A DNA stretch of 64,000 nt from Blepharisma japonicum (lineage: Eukaryota; Ciliophora; Heterotrichea; Heterotrichida; Blepharismidae). This document shows, piece after piece, positions 45,401 to 55,755 of the stretch (the stretch's first letter is position 1; every line of letters starts with the position of its first letter). The notes beneath the pieces are model-generated. The model saw only the letters and a list, made by a program, of their open reading frames with translations, searched no databases and had not been told where the DNA came from. The translations under genes and the position numbers were made by a program. The stretch is from positions 682,001 through 746,000 of the forward strand of contig CATKHK010000001.1 in the NCBI GenBank assembly GCA_949751835.1, given 5' to 3'.

Positions 45401-47027
45401 TGTCCCACAAACTGAAATTTTGTTTATAATCAATTTACTTAAAAAATCCAAGCCTATTGAAAGATTGTTCACTGTTGAAATTTCACAATTATCTGATGGA
45501 TTGCATGCAAGAATAAGCCCAGGAGACTATATATTAGAAATCACGTATTCTAGTGAATATGGTATGACATCTCACAAGCTCTGCCCTACATTTGAAATGG
45601 ATTTAGATATAAAATCGCTTAAAGAGTACAATAAATTAGCATCAAAATTCATTTGCTCTGGACCTGCGGAGCTGCCGACTGTTTTTGATGGTAAAATAAG
45701 CATATCTGAGATGTCATATATGCATAATTCGAAGCCTCTTCATCATATAATTGAGATAAATTTAGATAAAGACACTGAAATTGAGGCAAGAATTGCATTT
45801 GAAAACATCCTTTCAGGATATATTTCTATGGAATTGCTTAAAAATAATGCAGTCATTGGCAAATCAGTTGGAATTGAAAACTTTAGCGAGTTGTTGATGC
45901 CGCTTCCAAAAGGGGCTTATAAGTTGCATATAATTTCATCCTATAATGCTGAGCTCCCAAATGCGTGCTGGCCTTTAGAATTATCAATTCAAACAGAGGA
46001 ATCTAAGCTAGAATTACCAATTGTAGGTGCAATATTGCCTGGATCATTAAAATCAAAGGATTCTGAAGCTTTTGGAGGACCTCAAGCTAAAGATGGCTCT
46101 ATTAATTTTGAAGGGACATTTATTATAAAAGAGAACATTGATTCAGAAGTCATGAAAATTTATGCACCGGAACACGCTACAGTTAATATAAAGACTGTAT
46201 CTAATAGCCCAGACGTTATGATTGAAAGTGGGATTTATCAAGATAAAAATTTCAGAGAGCCTTTAGAATTAATAAAGCATAGAAAAGGATTTAAAAGTCA
46301 TTTTTATGAGTTGCAGCCTAGAAAAGAGCCGTATTATTTATTGCTGACATACACAAAAGATCAATCCTTTAAAAAGAGCACAACTTTTGACCTCAAAATT
46401 GTGATTGATACTATTAAATTAGTAGAAAAACCACAAAAGGAAAATATAGAGACTACAAATCAAGAAATAAGGGAAAAAAAAGAAATTGTAACTCTGTCTC
46501 AAGAGAATGATGAAAATAAGAATAGACCGCCTATAAAGAAAGCAGAAGAGGTAAAAATTCAAAATACTGAAGAACCTGCTGCTTATGAGGGACCAGTAAA
46601 TTCTATAGATCCATATAAATTTGATAATATTGAAAAAGATTCACAAGAAAAGCCTTCTGAATGCCATAAAAAGTTTGAAGAAAGCAAGAAAAATGATTTT
46701 AATAATGAAAACCAGAGCTTAGAATCCGAAAATAATAATGCAACGAAAGATAATTTTGCTAAAACCAAAAAAGATCCATTTAGCGGCAACTTCAAAGTTA
46801 AAAGGGACAACGAAATAGGATGGAGCACTTATGTTTATTATATATTTTATATCACTATTGGCTTAGCTGCTGTTTATTTCATTTCCCATATGCAGAAAGC
46901 TCCTGAGTCAGTCAAATATGAGCAAATAAAAATGAAAAAACAGAAGCATGTAGAGGAGGATGAAGATATAATAGATCTCAGATCTACGCGATATGACAGT
47001 AAAACATCAAAAATTGAAGATAATTAA
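42417..47027 (+). CDS. Large single-pass membrane protein with about eight repeated beta modules
   Basis: 1536 residues. Signal peptide MALLIFCILPIFLACDF, a very large ectodomain, one membrane helix near 1472-1490 (YVYYIFYITIGLAAVYFIS) and a short charged cytosolic tail. The ectodomain is built of a recurring unit of about 130-190 residues, in which a strand of the type G-x-Y-x-L-x-I (PGIYTFKIW, KGEYTLIIE, PGDYILEIT, KGAYKLHII and others) is followed 10-30 residues later by a Cys and another alternating strand (FCETFMLEIGI, NCGAFQLRAHL, LCPTFEMDLDI). Several TGA codons read as Trp. A lysine- and glutamate-rich low-complexity segment precedes the membrane. No family recognised; adhesion, surface or ER-lumen roles are possible. 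Confidence 0.75.
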
Positions 47028-47285
47028 TAATATTTATATACCAAAAAATTATCACTTTTTTGTTATTTTGATGAGTTTATTAATATTTGTTAGCTCCTTA
47101 AGCTATAAAAATTTTCTTATTTTATAAATAGAAAGCCTAATTTATAAGCTTATGAGCTATGCAAATTTAAATTCTAACATTGCTATTTATAGATTCAAGA
47201 TTCTCTTATAATTAAATAAAAAGATTTTAATATTCAGTAATTATTTTTAAAAAAATGGTCTATTCAAAATCGAATGATTAATAAA

Positions 47286-48041
47286 TTATGCATCACTTTC
47301 ATAGCACTTTCCTGCCACACTCTCAATCTTTTCTCTTAACCCCTCAATAATTTTTTCTTGATCTCTAAAATTTTTCTTCATAATTGTCAAAATCGTTGAT
47401 TTTACTTCCAGTTCATTATTCAGTTCATCCACTGTCTTTTCGTATTCTTCATTTTCAGTTTGGATTTTGGTTTCCTTAGTCTTTTGAGTTACTTGCAGCC
47501 CAACACATTTCTTTTTAAGCTTATTCTGGCCTTGAGGTGCATCTCGGATTCTCCTTTTTATATACTCCAGGAGAATTTTGGTTTTTAAATTTTCTTCTCC
47601 ATCATCAAGTGTTTTTTCATAATCCTTGATCCAAGCCTTGATTATTGTTCGGAATTGTGGGCTACTTACGATTCTTTCAAAAAAGTCAGTGCAGGTGATC
47701 TTGAATTCTTTTTCTTTATTTAATCTTTCAGGATTAATTGAGCGTGCCCATTCTCAAAACTGTTCATCAGTTATTGAAACAGTTTTTGATTTATGGATCC
47801 AGGCAAAGAGCTCTTTGATAATTTTTTTGAATTGGAAAGCTTTATCAGCTGCATCAATACCTGATAAGGATTCGTTCTCGACTATTTTTTTATTTTTTCT
47901 ATTTAGAACTTACTTAGCCTGATGAGTGAATTTTACTCCTTGATTTAAAGAATGGCTTAGATTTTCACTGAAAATTGAAGAGGAGATATCAACAATATCT
48001 TTATCGAACGGAAATTCATTCTCTTGCAAAAATGGGTTCAT
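47286..48041 (-). CDS. Helical/coiled-coil protein, one 15-nt intron, function unknown
   Basis: 246 residues after removing the intron at 47899-47913 (GTAAGTTCTAAATAG). Contains QFWEWARSINPERLNKEKEF (Trp from TGA), a helical domain up to about residue 160 and a C-terminal coiled coil (ENEEYEKTVDELNNELEVK). No known family is recognised by eye. TAA stop. It lies tail to tail with the large membrane protein, spacer about 260 bp. Confidence 0.65.
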
Positions 48042-48194
48042 ATTTATATTTATAAGAGCTGAATTATATCAAATCTATTATTATTGATCCCTTAATAATT
48101 TCTCACCTAATTTGCATGATAGAAAAATATTAATAAGGAAACTTTTAGGCTATAATACCAATATTTTTCTGGTATACGGATTCATAGAATTAAA

Positions 48195-49016
48195 TTATTC
48201 AAGACATAAATAATGCAAAATAGACATAACCTTATCTAAAAGAACTGAAGCATCTTGTTTATCAATATTAATTTCAGCTCTCAAATAGGAAGGAATTTTT
48301 GAATCAGAAATTGTGGCTGAGAGCAACTCGTAGTTAAAAGTGTTCCCATCTTCTCCAAGTACAAACACAAACTCATCCTGCACGTTTCTCACAATTATCT
48401 TGAATCGCCCAAGTCCTAATTCTTCTACTGTAACCCCACTAAGAGTTTTATAAAATTCGATTATTTTCCTCAAATTATCATTATCTCTTTGCAGTTCTTT
48501 ATCCAAATTTTCTTTTTCCCTTCTAATTCTTTTTATTTCGCATTTCAAAGCTTCTTTCTTCTCTGCCGATTTTAAATTTATTTTTTCACATGCCTTATTT
48601 TTCTCATGAATTTTTGCTTTTATTTCAGAAATTCTTGCTAATAATTCTTCTTTTTCTTTTATTTTCAATTCAAAAATTTTTATTAATTCTTCAGATCTTT
48701 TATTTATTGGGAAAAAAGCTGAGTCCACATTTAAATTCTGGGCTTTAGAAATTTCATTTGCAAATGTTTCTGAGTGATTGGTTTCAATAGTTTTTAAGGC
48801 AGATTTTCCTGGCTCTGTATCTTTTATGAGTTTTGAGAGCTCTACGAAGTTTAGTCCATCTGGGTTTGTGTTAACTTCTTCTTGATTTTTTCCATCATTA
48901 CTATTCATAGCATTTTTTGGAGCTGAAACCATAATTGTGTCATTTTCATTAGTTTTAAACCTTTTGTCTTGTTCTTCTTCATTTAGCGACCTCTTCAGAG
49001 GGCGGGCTTCTTCCAT
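48195..49016 (-). CDS. Coiled-coil protein with possible C-terminal RWD domain
   Basis: 273 residues. A Lys/Asn/Glu-rich N-terminus precedes a coiled coil (about 105-185: KEELLARISEIKAKIHEKNK onward). The C-terminal 80 residues start IIEFYKTLSGVTVEELGLG and show alternating strands (RFKIIVRN, EFVFVLGEDG, NYELLSAT) and a last helix (VLLDKVMSILHYL). Coiled coil plus a small RWD-like end starting with a YxxLTG-type motif is the layout of kinetochore proteins such as Csm1 or Spc24/Spc25. This is fold-level inference; no direct match is claimed. Confidence 0.55.
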   Translation of the reverse strand: MEEARPLKRSLNEEEQDKRFKTNENDTIMVSAPKNAMNSNDGKNQEEVNTNPDGLNFVELSKLIKDTEPGKSALKTIETNHSETFANEISKAQNLNVDSAFFPINKRSEELIKIFELKIKEKEELLARISEIKAKIHEKNKACEKINLKSAEKKEALKCEIKRIRREKENLDKELQRDNDNLRKIIEFYKTLSGVTVEELGLGRFKIIVRNVQDEFVFVLGEDGNTFNYELLSATISDSKIPSYLRAEINIDKQDASVLLDKVMSILHYLCLE

Positions 49017-49055
49017 TTTAAATCTGTCTAGACAACGATTATTATGGATTAAAGA

Positions 49056-49847
49056 TTAGCTAATGTATTGACCTGTATCCATTCTGGCTCTATATGCGAT
49101 TTTGTATTGTAAAGCATCTTCTAACTGAGCTTTGATTTCAGGTGTAAAGTCAGTTCGCTTGCTTAAAAGCTGCAAGTATTCTTCAAGTTGCACAGGCGAA
49201 CACATTTTTTTCTTTTCAAGTAATATAGGATAAATCCATTTGCTGAAGAGCTTTTCAGCCAAAATGTTTCTTTTAACGCATCCTCTCACAACATTTAATA
49301 AATCTCTTCCATTTATGTATTTTATATGGATTGGAGCCACCTCAACTAATTTGTCATAAAATCCTGGAGATCCTGTGTCAATAAATGAATTGAAAGTATA
49401 AGCCATCCCAATAGGCTTGATGCTGTGAATAATTCTGTGGATATTTTTTTCAAGAGCACTCCACAATGCTTGATCTTGAATCTTTAATCTGGAGCATGCA
49501 TGCGCAATAGATGTTAAAACTAGGCAATTATATTCAGGTGCCTTCTTTGTTGCTTGAGCAATAGCTTTTTTAACGTTTTCATGGGTATTCCAGTCATAAC
49601 CTTCAGGAGCGCCTTTTCTCAACCCTAATTCTAAGAGTGCGCAGCTTAGTTCGCCATCTCTAAAAGCATCTGCGTCTTTGAGGTGATAAAGAATTTCATT
49701 TCCTGTAAATTGCTTGAAGTTTATAAAATCGTGGCGAGGAGGGAGGACCACTGGAGTTTTAATGTTGAGGTTTGGGTTAAAGCGCCTCTTTTTTCCAAAT
49801 CGCTTTTGGCCCCAGTGATTATATCTAGCTATAACCTTGGAAAGCAT
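49056..49847 (-). CDS. Helical-repeat protein, possibly mitochondrial, function unknown
   Basis: 263 residues, Met at 49847. The N-terminus is basic (MLSKVIARYNHWGQKRFGKKRR) as in imported mitochondrial proteins. The rest consists of helix pairs of about 35 residues (CLVLTSIAHACSRLKIQDQA, YTFNSFIDTGSPGFYDKLV, LLNVVRGCVKRNILAEKLF) reminiscent of heptatricopeptide or FASTK-type repeats that bind organellar RNA. No RAP domain is seen at the end. The assignment is tentative. Confidence 0.5.
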   Translation of the reverse strand: MLSKVIARYNHWGQKRFGKKRRFNPNLNIKTPVVLPPRHDFINFKQFTGNEILYHLKDADAFRDGELSCALLELGLRKGAPEGYDWNTHENVKKAIAQATKKAPEYNCLVLTSIAHACSRLKIQDQALWSALEKNIHRIIHSIKPIGMAYTFNSFIDTGSPGFYDKLVEVAPIHIKYINGRDLLNVVRGCVKRNILAEKLFSKWIYPILLEKKKMCSPVQLEEYLQLLSKRTDFTPEIKAQLEDALQYKIAYRARMDTGQYIS

Positions 49848-50006
49848 TATAATAAATTAAGATGGGAATTGATTGAAAATTAAGCAAAATAGATTCTTTA
49901 AATAAATTCTTTTATGTAAATAAATTATGATTCGATTTAAAATTAATAATTTTATTCTAAATTATTCTCACAAATTATGTAGAGAAAAATCAGCTATGAA
50001 AACATT

Positions 50007-51110
50007 ATGAATTTTGATATTGCAATGGAAAAATCAGCACAAAGAATTAAAAGAAAAGCGAAATCAGTAGAGAGAGAGCGGATGCCTAGTTTGCAAGGTC
50101 CTAAGTCTAATATATCTATTGAGTATATAAGTACTCTAAAACAAAATCAAAAATGCACACCAAGAGCTAGCATAGAAAAAACCCAGCACATTCATGGATC
50201 AAATTTCCAAAATCCTTTCCCTAAAAATTTTGAAAATAAAATAATTTCTGAACAAATGAATGATTTCGAGCAACGTAATAAGGAGAGGCTCAAAAGATTG
50301 ATTGAGAATAAAATAATAATAAAAGAAAAGGCGAATTTCTTGAAAGAAGAAGGGTTTTTAATTTCTCGATCAAAAAGCCCTGTAGTCGACTTTTCTAATT
50401 TTTTTGACCAAAATGAAAATAGCAGAGATGATATATTGAACAATTTTAGCAATAAAGCAGACAGAATAGGTGAGCAAAGATTCTTTAAAGGGAAAAATAC
50501 TGGTAATGTTGCTCATTTAATTGGAACAAAAACACCTCGAATCAAAAATAATGCATCTCCTCAGTTTTCTGATATAAATAAAAACCTTAGCATTGATTCA
50601 TTGGAAAATAAAAGCCATTGAATTAATGAAGACCAAAAATTATCATCTAAAACTCCTGAAATAGAAAATAATAATTTTTGCACTTATGAAAGAAAATCAA
50701 AACAAAATAAAGGAGAAGGTAGATCGCTTTCATTAAAAAATGCTTCACAAAAACCCTCACACACTAAAAGAACAGAAAGATCTTTTCGATTTCCCAATTC
50801 TTCAAATGAGCCTCATGGCTATTCTTTTCTTGCCAATAAACGAAAATTAAGAGAAAAAGAGCTGGACATAAACGAAGAAGAAAAAACTCTTCAAGAAATC
50901 ATTGAAAACGGGCTAAAAGACGATAACAGCATTAAACGAATCAAATCAGGAATCAACAAAATAGAAGCCAAAGCTCTAGAAAATGAGCTCGTTCTAAAAT
51001 CAGGCCACAACGACACACTAAAACAGTTTAAGCTTAACCAAAAGATTTCAAGCTTGCTTATTCTTTCAATCAAAGCAAAAATGGCTGTCTTAGCAAAAGG
51101 AAGCCCATAG
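50007..51110 (+). CDS. Lys/Asn/Ser-rich protein, function unknown
   Basis: 367 residues, mostly disordered, with one TGA-coded Trp (KSHWINEDQ) and a TAG stop. It has a short coiled region near residues 90-115 (QRNKERLKRLIENKIIIKEK) and a helical C-terminus (ALENELVLKSGHNDTLKQFK). No domain is recognised. Low-complexity Asn/Lys sequence of this kind is common in AT-rich ciliate genomes and is hard to assign. Confidence 0.65.
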
Positions 51111-51175
51111 CTTGAACAATTTCAATTTCACGTACATTTTCCAATTTTTCTAAATATTTAAATTTTTATGATAAA

Positions 51176-51622
51176 TTATTCTTCCTTTTGCTTCTTAACT
51201 ACATCATTTTTTTCAAAGAACTCCATCAATGTCCCTTTCTGGTGCATATCAGTAATAATATCGCATCCTCCTACAAACTCTTGGTTTATATATAATTGAG
51301 GCAGAGTTGGCCAATCTGAGTATTTCTTGATTTCTTCTCTAACTTCTGGATCCTCTAGGACATTCACAGATTGGTAGTTTTCCACTCTGTAATACTTTAA
51401 AGCTTGGACAACGTAATTGCTGAACCCACATTGTGGGCTGTCAGGAGTTCCTTTCATAAACAGAACTACTTTATTTGCCTTAACAATCCTATCAATGAAC
51501 TCGTGAGCGGATTCGGCAGCCTTGGACTTAGGCAAAAAGTCTGGGTCAGAGGACTCATCTATGTTGGAAAATAGTCTATAAGGCTGAATTCTGAAGAGTT
51601 TTAATGAGTACTTAGCAAGCAT
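51176..51622 (-). CDS. GRX5: Monothiol glutaredoxin, GRX5-like (mitochondrial)
   Basis: 148 residues. A presequence-like N-terminus ([20 protein letters not shown]) precedes a glutaredoxin fold with the monothiol motif CGFS ([16 protein letters not shown]), the cis-Pro segment [19 protein letters not shown] and a final helix. GRX5 carries [2Fe-2S] clusters with glutathione from the ISCU scaffold to target proteins in mitochondria. All ligand residues (Lys before GTPxxPxCGFS, TLPQ, GGCD) are present. No intron. Confidence 0.95.
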   Translation of the reverse strand: MLAKYSLKLFRIQPYRLFSNIDESSDPDFLPKSKAAESAHEFIDRIVKANKVVLFMKGTPDSPQCGFSNYVVQALKYYRVENYQSVNVLEDPEVREEIKKYSDWPTLPQLYINQEFVGGCDIITDMHQKGTLMEFFEKNDVVKKQKEE

Positions 51623-51707
51623 TTATATTTATAGCCATAATATATATGAGGTATCAATAAAGATAACAATATGAGATTGAAATTTTGATAAAGGATTAGT
51701 TAACTAT

Positions 51708-52880
51708 CTAATCTCCAATATTAAAGATGTCGGCACGGGTCATAGAGAGACAATCCGTCAAGGCTTGGTTTTGCTCAATGCTGCCTCCAAGTAGCTGAAT
51801 ATTTGGAATTTCTTCAGTCACAATTCTTCTTGCTTCAGCTTTATTTCCGCTTGCTAGATTTATCAATACTTCTGCAGCTTTTTTAATGACACCTTGTTGG
51901 CTGTCTTTCAATTCAGTAGCTTCACTATGAAGGCCTGCTTTATAAAGAGCCCAGATTACCATTGCACAAACTAAGCCTCTTTTTGCTCCAAGAATCTTCT
52001 TGCTTCTCAGAATTTCTAAAAATTCAGGGGTTAAATATCCAGCCACATCTCTCTTAAAGAAATCCAAATAAAGCAGCATTGCCAAGCTGTTAATAACATT
52101 TACTGAAGCCCACCAGTTTCTCCCCAATACATGGGTCCTGAAAATTTCTTCAGCTGCGCCAAAATTTCTTAAAAACACATGAAATATGGCCAAATGCCAC
52201 CAATTGTGAGTGTAAATGAAGTTTCCTTTCCAATCCTCTGAGTGTCCTTCCAAAGTTTGAATTCCATTTTCAAATTCATTTTTAGCAGCATAAATGTGGC
52301 CAATATTATGCTGTGCCCATGCATTGTGAGGGTTTATTTCCAAAGCTCTTCTGCCATAATTTTCAGCCTCAGCTAAAAGATTGTTTTCTAAATAACCAAA
52401 ACAAATAAAGCTGCAGCACTCTGCGGATTGCCAATGATCACTTTCTCTTTGGAGATAGCTAATGATATTAAGCATTTCAGGCTTCCTCCCTGTACAGAGG
52501 GACATAAAAATCCCAAACTTTGCAGCAAAATAGTCTTTGGGATTTTCGTCAACAATTTGTGAGAGGATTGGAATTGCTGCAGGGACTCCTTCATTTAACA
52601 ATGTAATAAGACTTCTAATCCATAACCTTTCTCTACCATTGCAATTTTGAATTTCAGGTAAAAGAGTATTTGCAACATCTTTATTGTCGGATTCTGCTAA
52701 AATCATGAGATAGATATAAAGGACTTTGAGCATTGGGCATTCTGGATCATTGTCAATTAAAGTTTGGAATGTAGCGTAGCTTGTATCTCCATAGTTTATA
52801 TCTGTTCTAATGCACTCGTTAATAGCAGCAAGTGATTCTTCTTTAGAGCAAGTAACTTCAAGACCTAGACAATCAATCAT
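51708..52880 (-). CDS. TTC38-like tetratricopeptide protein, paralogue 1
   Basis: 390 residues. Contains TPR-like helices with the TTC38 signature: NPHNAWAQHNIGHIYAAKNEFENGI, then GNFIYTHNWWHLAIFHVFLRNFGAAEEIF. Conserved His and Trp (HNWWHLA) are present. TTC38 proteins occur from bacteria to animals; their biochemical role is not settled. Met at 52880. The adjacent gene on the same strand is the same length, making a tandem pair. Confidence 0.85.
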   Translation of the reverse strand: MIDCLGLEVTCSKEESLAAINECIRTDINYGDTSYATFQTLIDNDPECPMLKVLYIYLMILAESDNKDVANTLLPEIQNCNGRERLWIRSLITLLNEGVPAAIPILSQIVDENPKDYFAAKFGIFMSLCTGRKPEMLNIISYLQRESDHWQSAECCSFICFGYLENNLLAEAENYGRRALEINPHNAWAQHNIGHIYAAKNEFENGIQTLEGHSEDWKGNFIYTHNWWHLAIFHVFLRNFGAAEEIFRTHVLGRNWWASVNVINSLAMLLYLDFFKRDVAGYLTPEFLEILRSKKILGAKRGLVCAMVIWALYKAGLHSEATELKDSQQGVIKKAAEVLINLASGNKAEARRIVTEEIPNIQLLGGSIEQNQALTDCLSMTRADIFNIGD

Positions 52881-53062
52881 TTATAGATAATTTATAATAA
52901 AATGGATGATAATTAAGCGTTGCTGAAGCATAACTTTTTTAATGAATTTTTAATTCACTTATTTATCTATCTACTTAGTTATTAAAAATTAATTTTTAAG
53001 TCTTTCTAAAAAAAAATTATTAATTACTCAGATAACTCTCTTACCTGGCTTATAAATTCGGC

Positions 53063-54235
53063 TTATTCCAAAGAGTCAAAAATGGTTCCCCTTGTAATCG
53101 ATAAACAATCTGTTATAACTTGAATTTGTTCAATGCTACCCCCCAAGAAATGCATTAGACTCAGATTTTCATTCACAATCCTTTGAGCTTCTGCTAAATT
53201 ATTTGATGCATAATGGAGCAGAGCCTCTGCTGCTGATTTTGTGATCCCGCTTAAGCTATCTTTTAACTTCACTGCTTTATCCTGCTCCCCTACTTTTGCC
53301 AGAGCCCATACAATCATAGCATCTAATATAGGGGTGTTTCCTTGAATTTTCTTATCTTGAATAGTTTCGATAAATTTCTCAGTAAAAAATTGTTCTAAAT
53401 TTCTCCTCGAATGGCTCAAGTATAAAAGCATTGCCAAGATATTTATCATATTTATAGGGACTCACCAATTTTTTCCTAAAATATGAGTAGCAAACAGCTG
53501 CTCAGCTTCTGAATATTCTTTCAAAAAAATATGAAAAGCTGCTAAATGCCAAAAATTGTGTGTATAAATGAAATCTCCTTTTCAATCGCCTGACCGGTTT
53601 TCCAGGACTCTTTTTCCAAGCTCGAATTGGTTATTTCCTGCATATACGTGGCAAAGGTTATGCTGAGCCCACGCATTATAAGGGTTTAGTTGTAGTGCTC
53701 TTTTTGCGAATATTTCGGCTTGGTTAAGATCACTGTTTTCTACATATGCAAAGCTGATAAAGCTGCAGCACTCTGAGGATTCAAGGTAGCTATTATCTTG
53801 CTTTACTGACTCTACAATTAAAAGCATGCTTGATTTTTCTCCTGAAAGTAACCCAAGAGTAATTCCATATCTTGCAGCTAAATAGTCTTTTGGATATTGC
53901 TGAACTATTCGATGAATTATAGGAATTGCTGCACTCATTCCATAATTCACATTAGCCCTTAATGCATCCCTCCAAAGTTCTTCTCTTGAATTGCAATTTG
54001 CCAATTCTGAAATGATATTATTAACTGTTTCCCTTAAATTTTCAGCTTCCATAAGGATATTCATGTGAGCAAAGAGAATATTCAGCATAGGGCAATGGCT
54101 ATCTTTATGAAAAGCGTCTTTTAGCTGATCATAGTCTTGGTTTTCGTAATTTAAATCCTTTAAAATGTATTGGTTTATGACGAGTAATGATTCGGTATTG
54201 CATGGAGTCATGTCATTGCCTAAGTAATCTTGCAT
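53063..54235 (-). CDS. TTC38-like tetratricopeptide protein, paralogue 2
   Basis: 390 residues, the same length as paralogue 1 and homologous throughout (NPYNAWAQHNLCHVYAGNNQF, then FIYTHNFWHLAAFHIFL and the end SIEQIQVITDCLSITRGTIF). Two TGA codons encode Trp (SGDWKGD and KNWWVPI). Divergence is substantial, so the duplication is old and both copies appear maintained. TAA stop; about 180 bp separate it from paralogue 1. Confidence 0.85.
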
Positions 54236-54674
54236 TTTAATGGATAAAATAAATAATGAATGAGCAATAGATATTTTTAAAAAGAAATTAAAAATGGTTT
54301 ATCAGCCAAATCAAAATAAGATTTGAAATTTCACTAAAATCATGTACAAGAAATTTTTAAAAAATTAAGCTATGGAATATGATGAAAGTAATTGAATATT
54401 TTCGTGTTAGAGGATGATAAATTTTTAATTGATAGCAATAGCAAATAATAGTGGATTATCAAAAGAATATTGAAATTAGAATTAATTCTTTGATAATTAA
54501 ATGCTGATCCTGATATTTATATAGTAGTATCATACCTTTTAAAGCAATAGTAATCATCAAGGTGTAAATAACAGTATCGTTATTTCATTGCTCAATGCAT
54601 CTTGATTTTAGTCTAAAGATGCTAATTTGATATGATTTTTCGAATTATGGATAATTACTGCTAATTTACTAAAA
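54236..54674. promoter_or_regulatory. Divergent intergenic spacer, about 440 bp
   Basis: AT-rich sequence between the TTC38 paralogue 2 start and the DPH2 start. No meaningful frame, repeat or RNA gene is evident; both promoters must lie here. Confidence 0.4.
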
Positions 54675-55739
54675 ATGATAAATTTAGAAGAGGTTAGATC
54701 CTTTATAGCCACACACAATGCCAAAACGTAAATATAATATAGAGTTGCTTTACAATTACACAGCTCAATTTCAGATTTATCAATCACTATATCAGACGCT
54801 TTAAGAGAAGCATTCCCAGAAGTAAAATTCGCCATAATTGGTGACAGCCCTTTTTCTTCATGCTGCACAGATTACATTTCAGCCAAACACATGCCAGCCC
54901 AAGGAATCATCCATATAGGCCACTCCTGTTCGACAGAGTCTTCAATCCCAGTTTTAGTGATGCCAGAGCCAATGTCTCCTAATTTCCAAGATTTAAGGGA
55001 AAATATCCACACATTCCCAAATAAAATTTTCCTGGTTTTAAGCCATCCAAATGATGTAATTGAGCAAGAAGCAACTCAAATAATTCTCCAGGCTGACAAA
55101 GAAGTCACAAATAACAGAGATGAAGCAGAAGGAATTTTGTTTATAGGAAATGGATACTCAATACCTTGCTTAATCCAAAAAGCTGAGCAGGACATTTGGA
55201 CTTTAACTAATTCTTCATTGACTCGTCACAACTCATACTCTTTTATTTCAATGAGATATCACTATGTAAGCATGGTCCAAGACGCAACGATTTTTGGACT
55301 CTTGATTCTCTCTCTGCCTTACTACAATTCAATCTCTGCGAAAATCAAAGCTTTATTAAGAAAAAACAAAAAAGAGGCATATCCGATTTACCTAGGAAAA
55401 ATCACACCTTTAAAGCTAGGGAATTTTTCAGATATTGATATGTTTGTGCTTATAGGCTGCCCTCATACTCCTCTTCCTGACAACCGTGAATTCTTCAAGC
55501 CTGTAATTACCCCATTTGAGCTTGAAGTTGGGTTAAACCAGAACTGGGACGGAAGCTACTCTACAAAATTCGAAGGAGACTATGACACTGAGCATATTCC
55601 TCTATCTTCTACCGAAAATGCAGAAAGATTTTCTAGAAGATCTTTCAAAGGACTGACCCCAGAAGTAGAAGGAGTCAAAGAAATCGAAGAAGGCTATAAA
55701 GGAATCGCAATGTGTTATGAGAATGAAATAGCTAAATAA
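54675..55739 (+). CDS. DPH2: Diphthamide biosynthesis protein DPH2, one 15-nt intron
   Basis: 349 residues after removing the intron at 54728-54742 (GTAAATATAATATAG). Motifs in order: VALQL strand, FAIIGDSPFSSCCTDYISAKHM (first cluster Cys near 58-59), IIHIGHSCSTESSIPV, and MFVLIGCPHTPLPDNREFFKPVITPFELE. The last resembles DPH2 (CP...REFxxPVxTPxELE) more than DPH1. With DPH1 it forms the Fe-S, SAM-dependent enzyme for the first step of diphthamide formation on eEF2. It is clearly shorter than animal and yeast DPH2 (about 490-530) but has the core regions. ATG at 54675. Confidence 0.87.
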
Positions 55740-55755
55740 TTCACAAAAAAATCAA

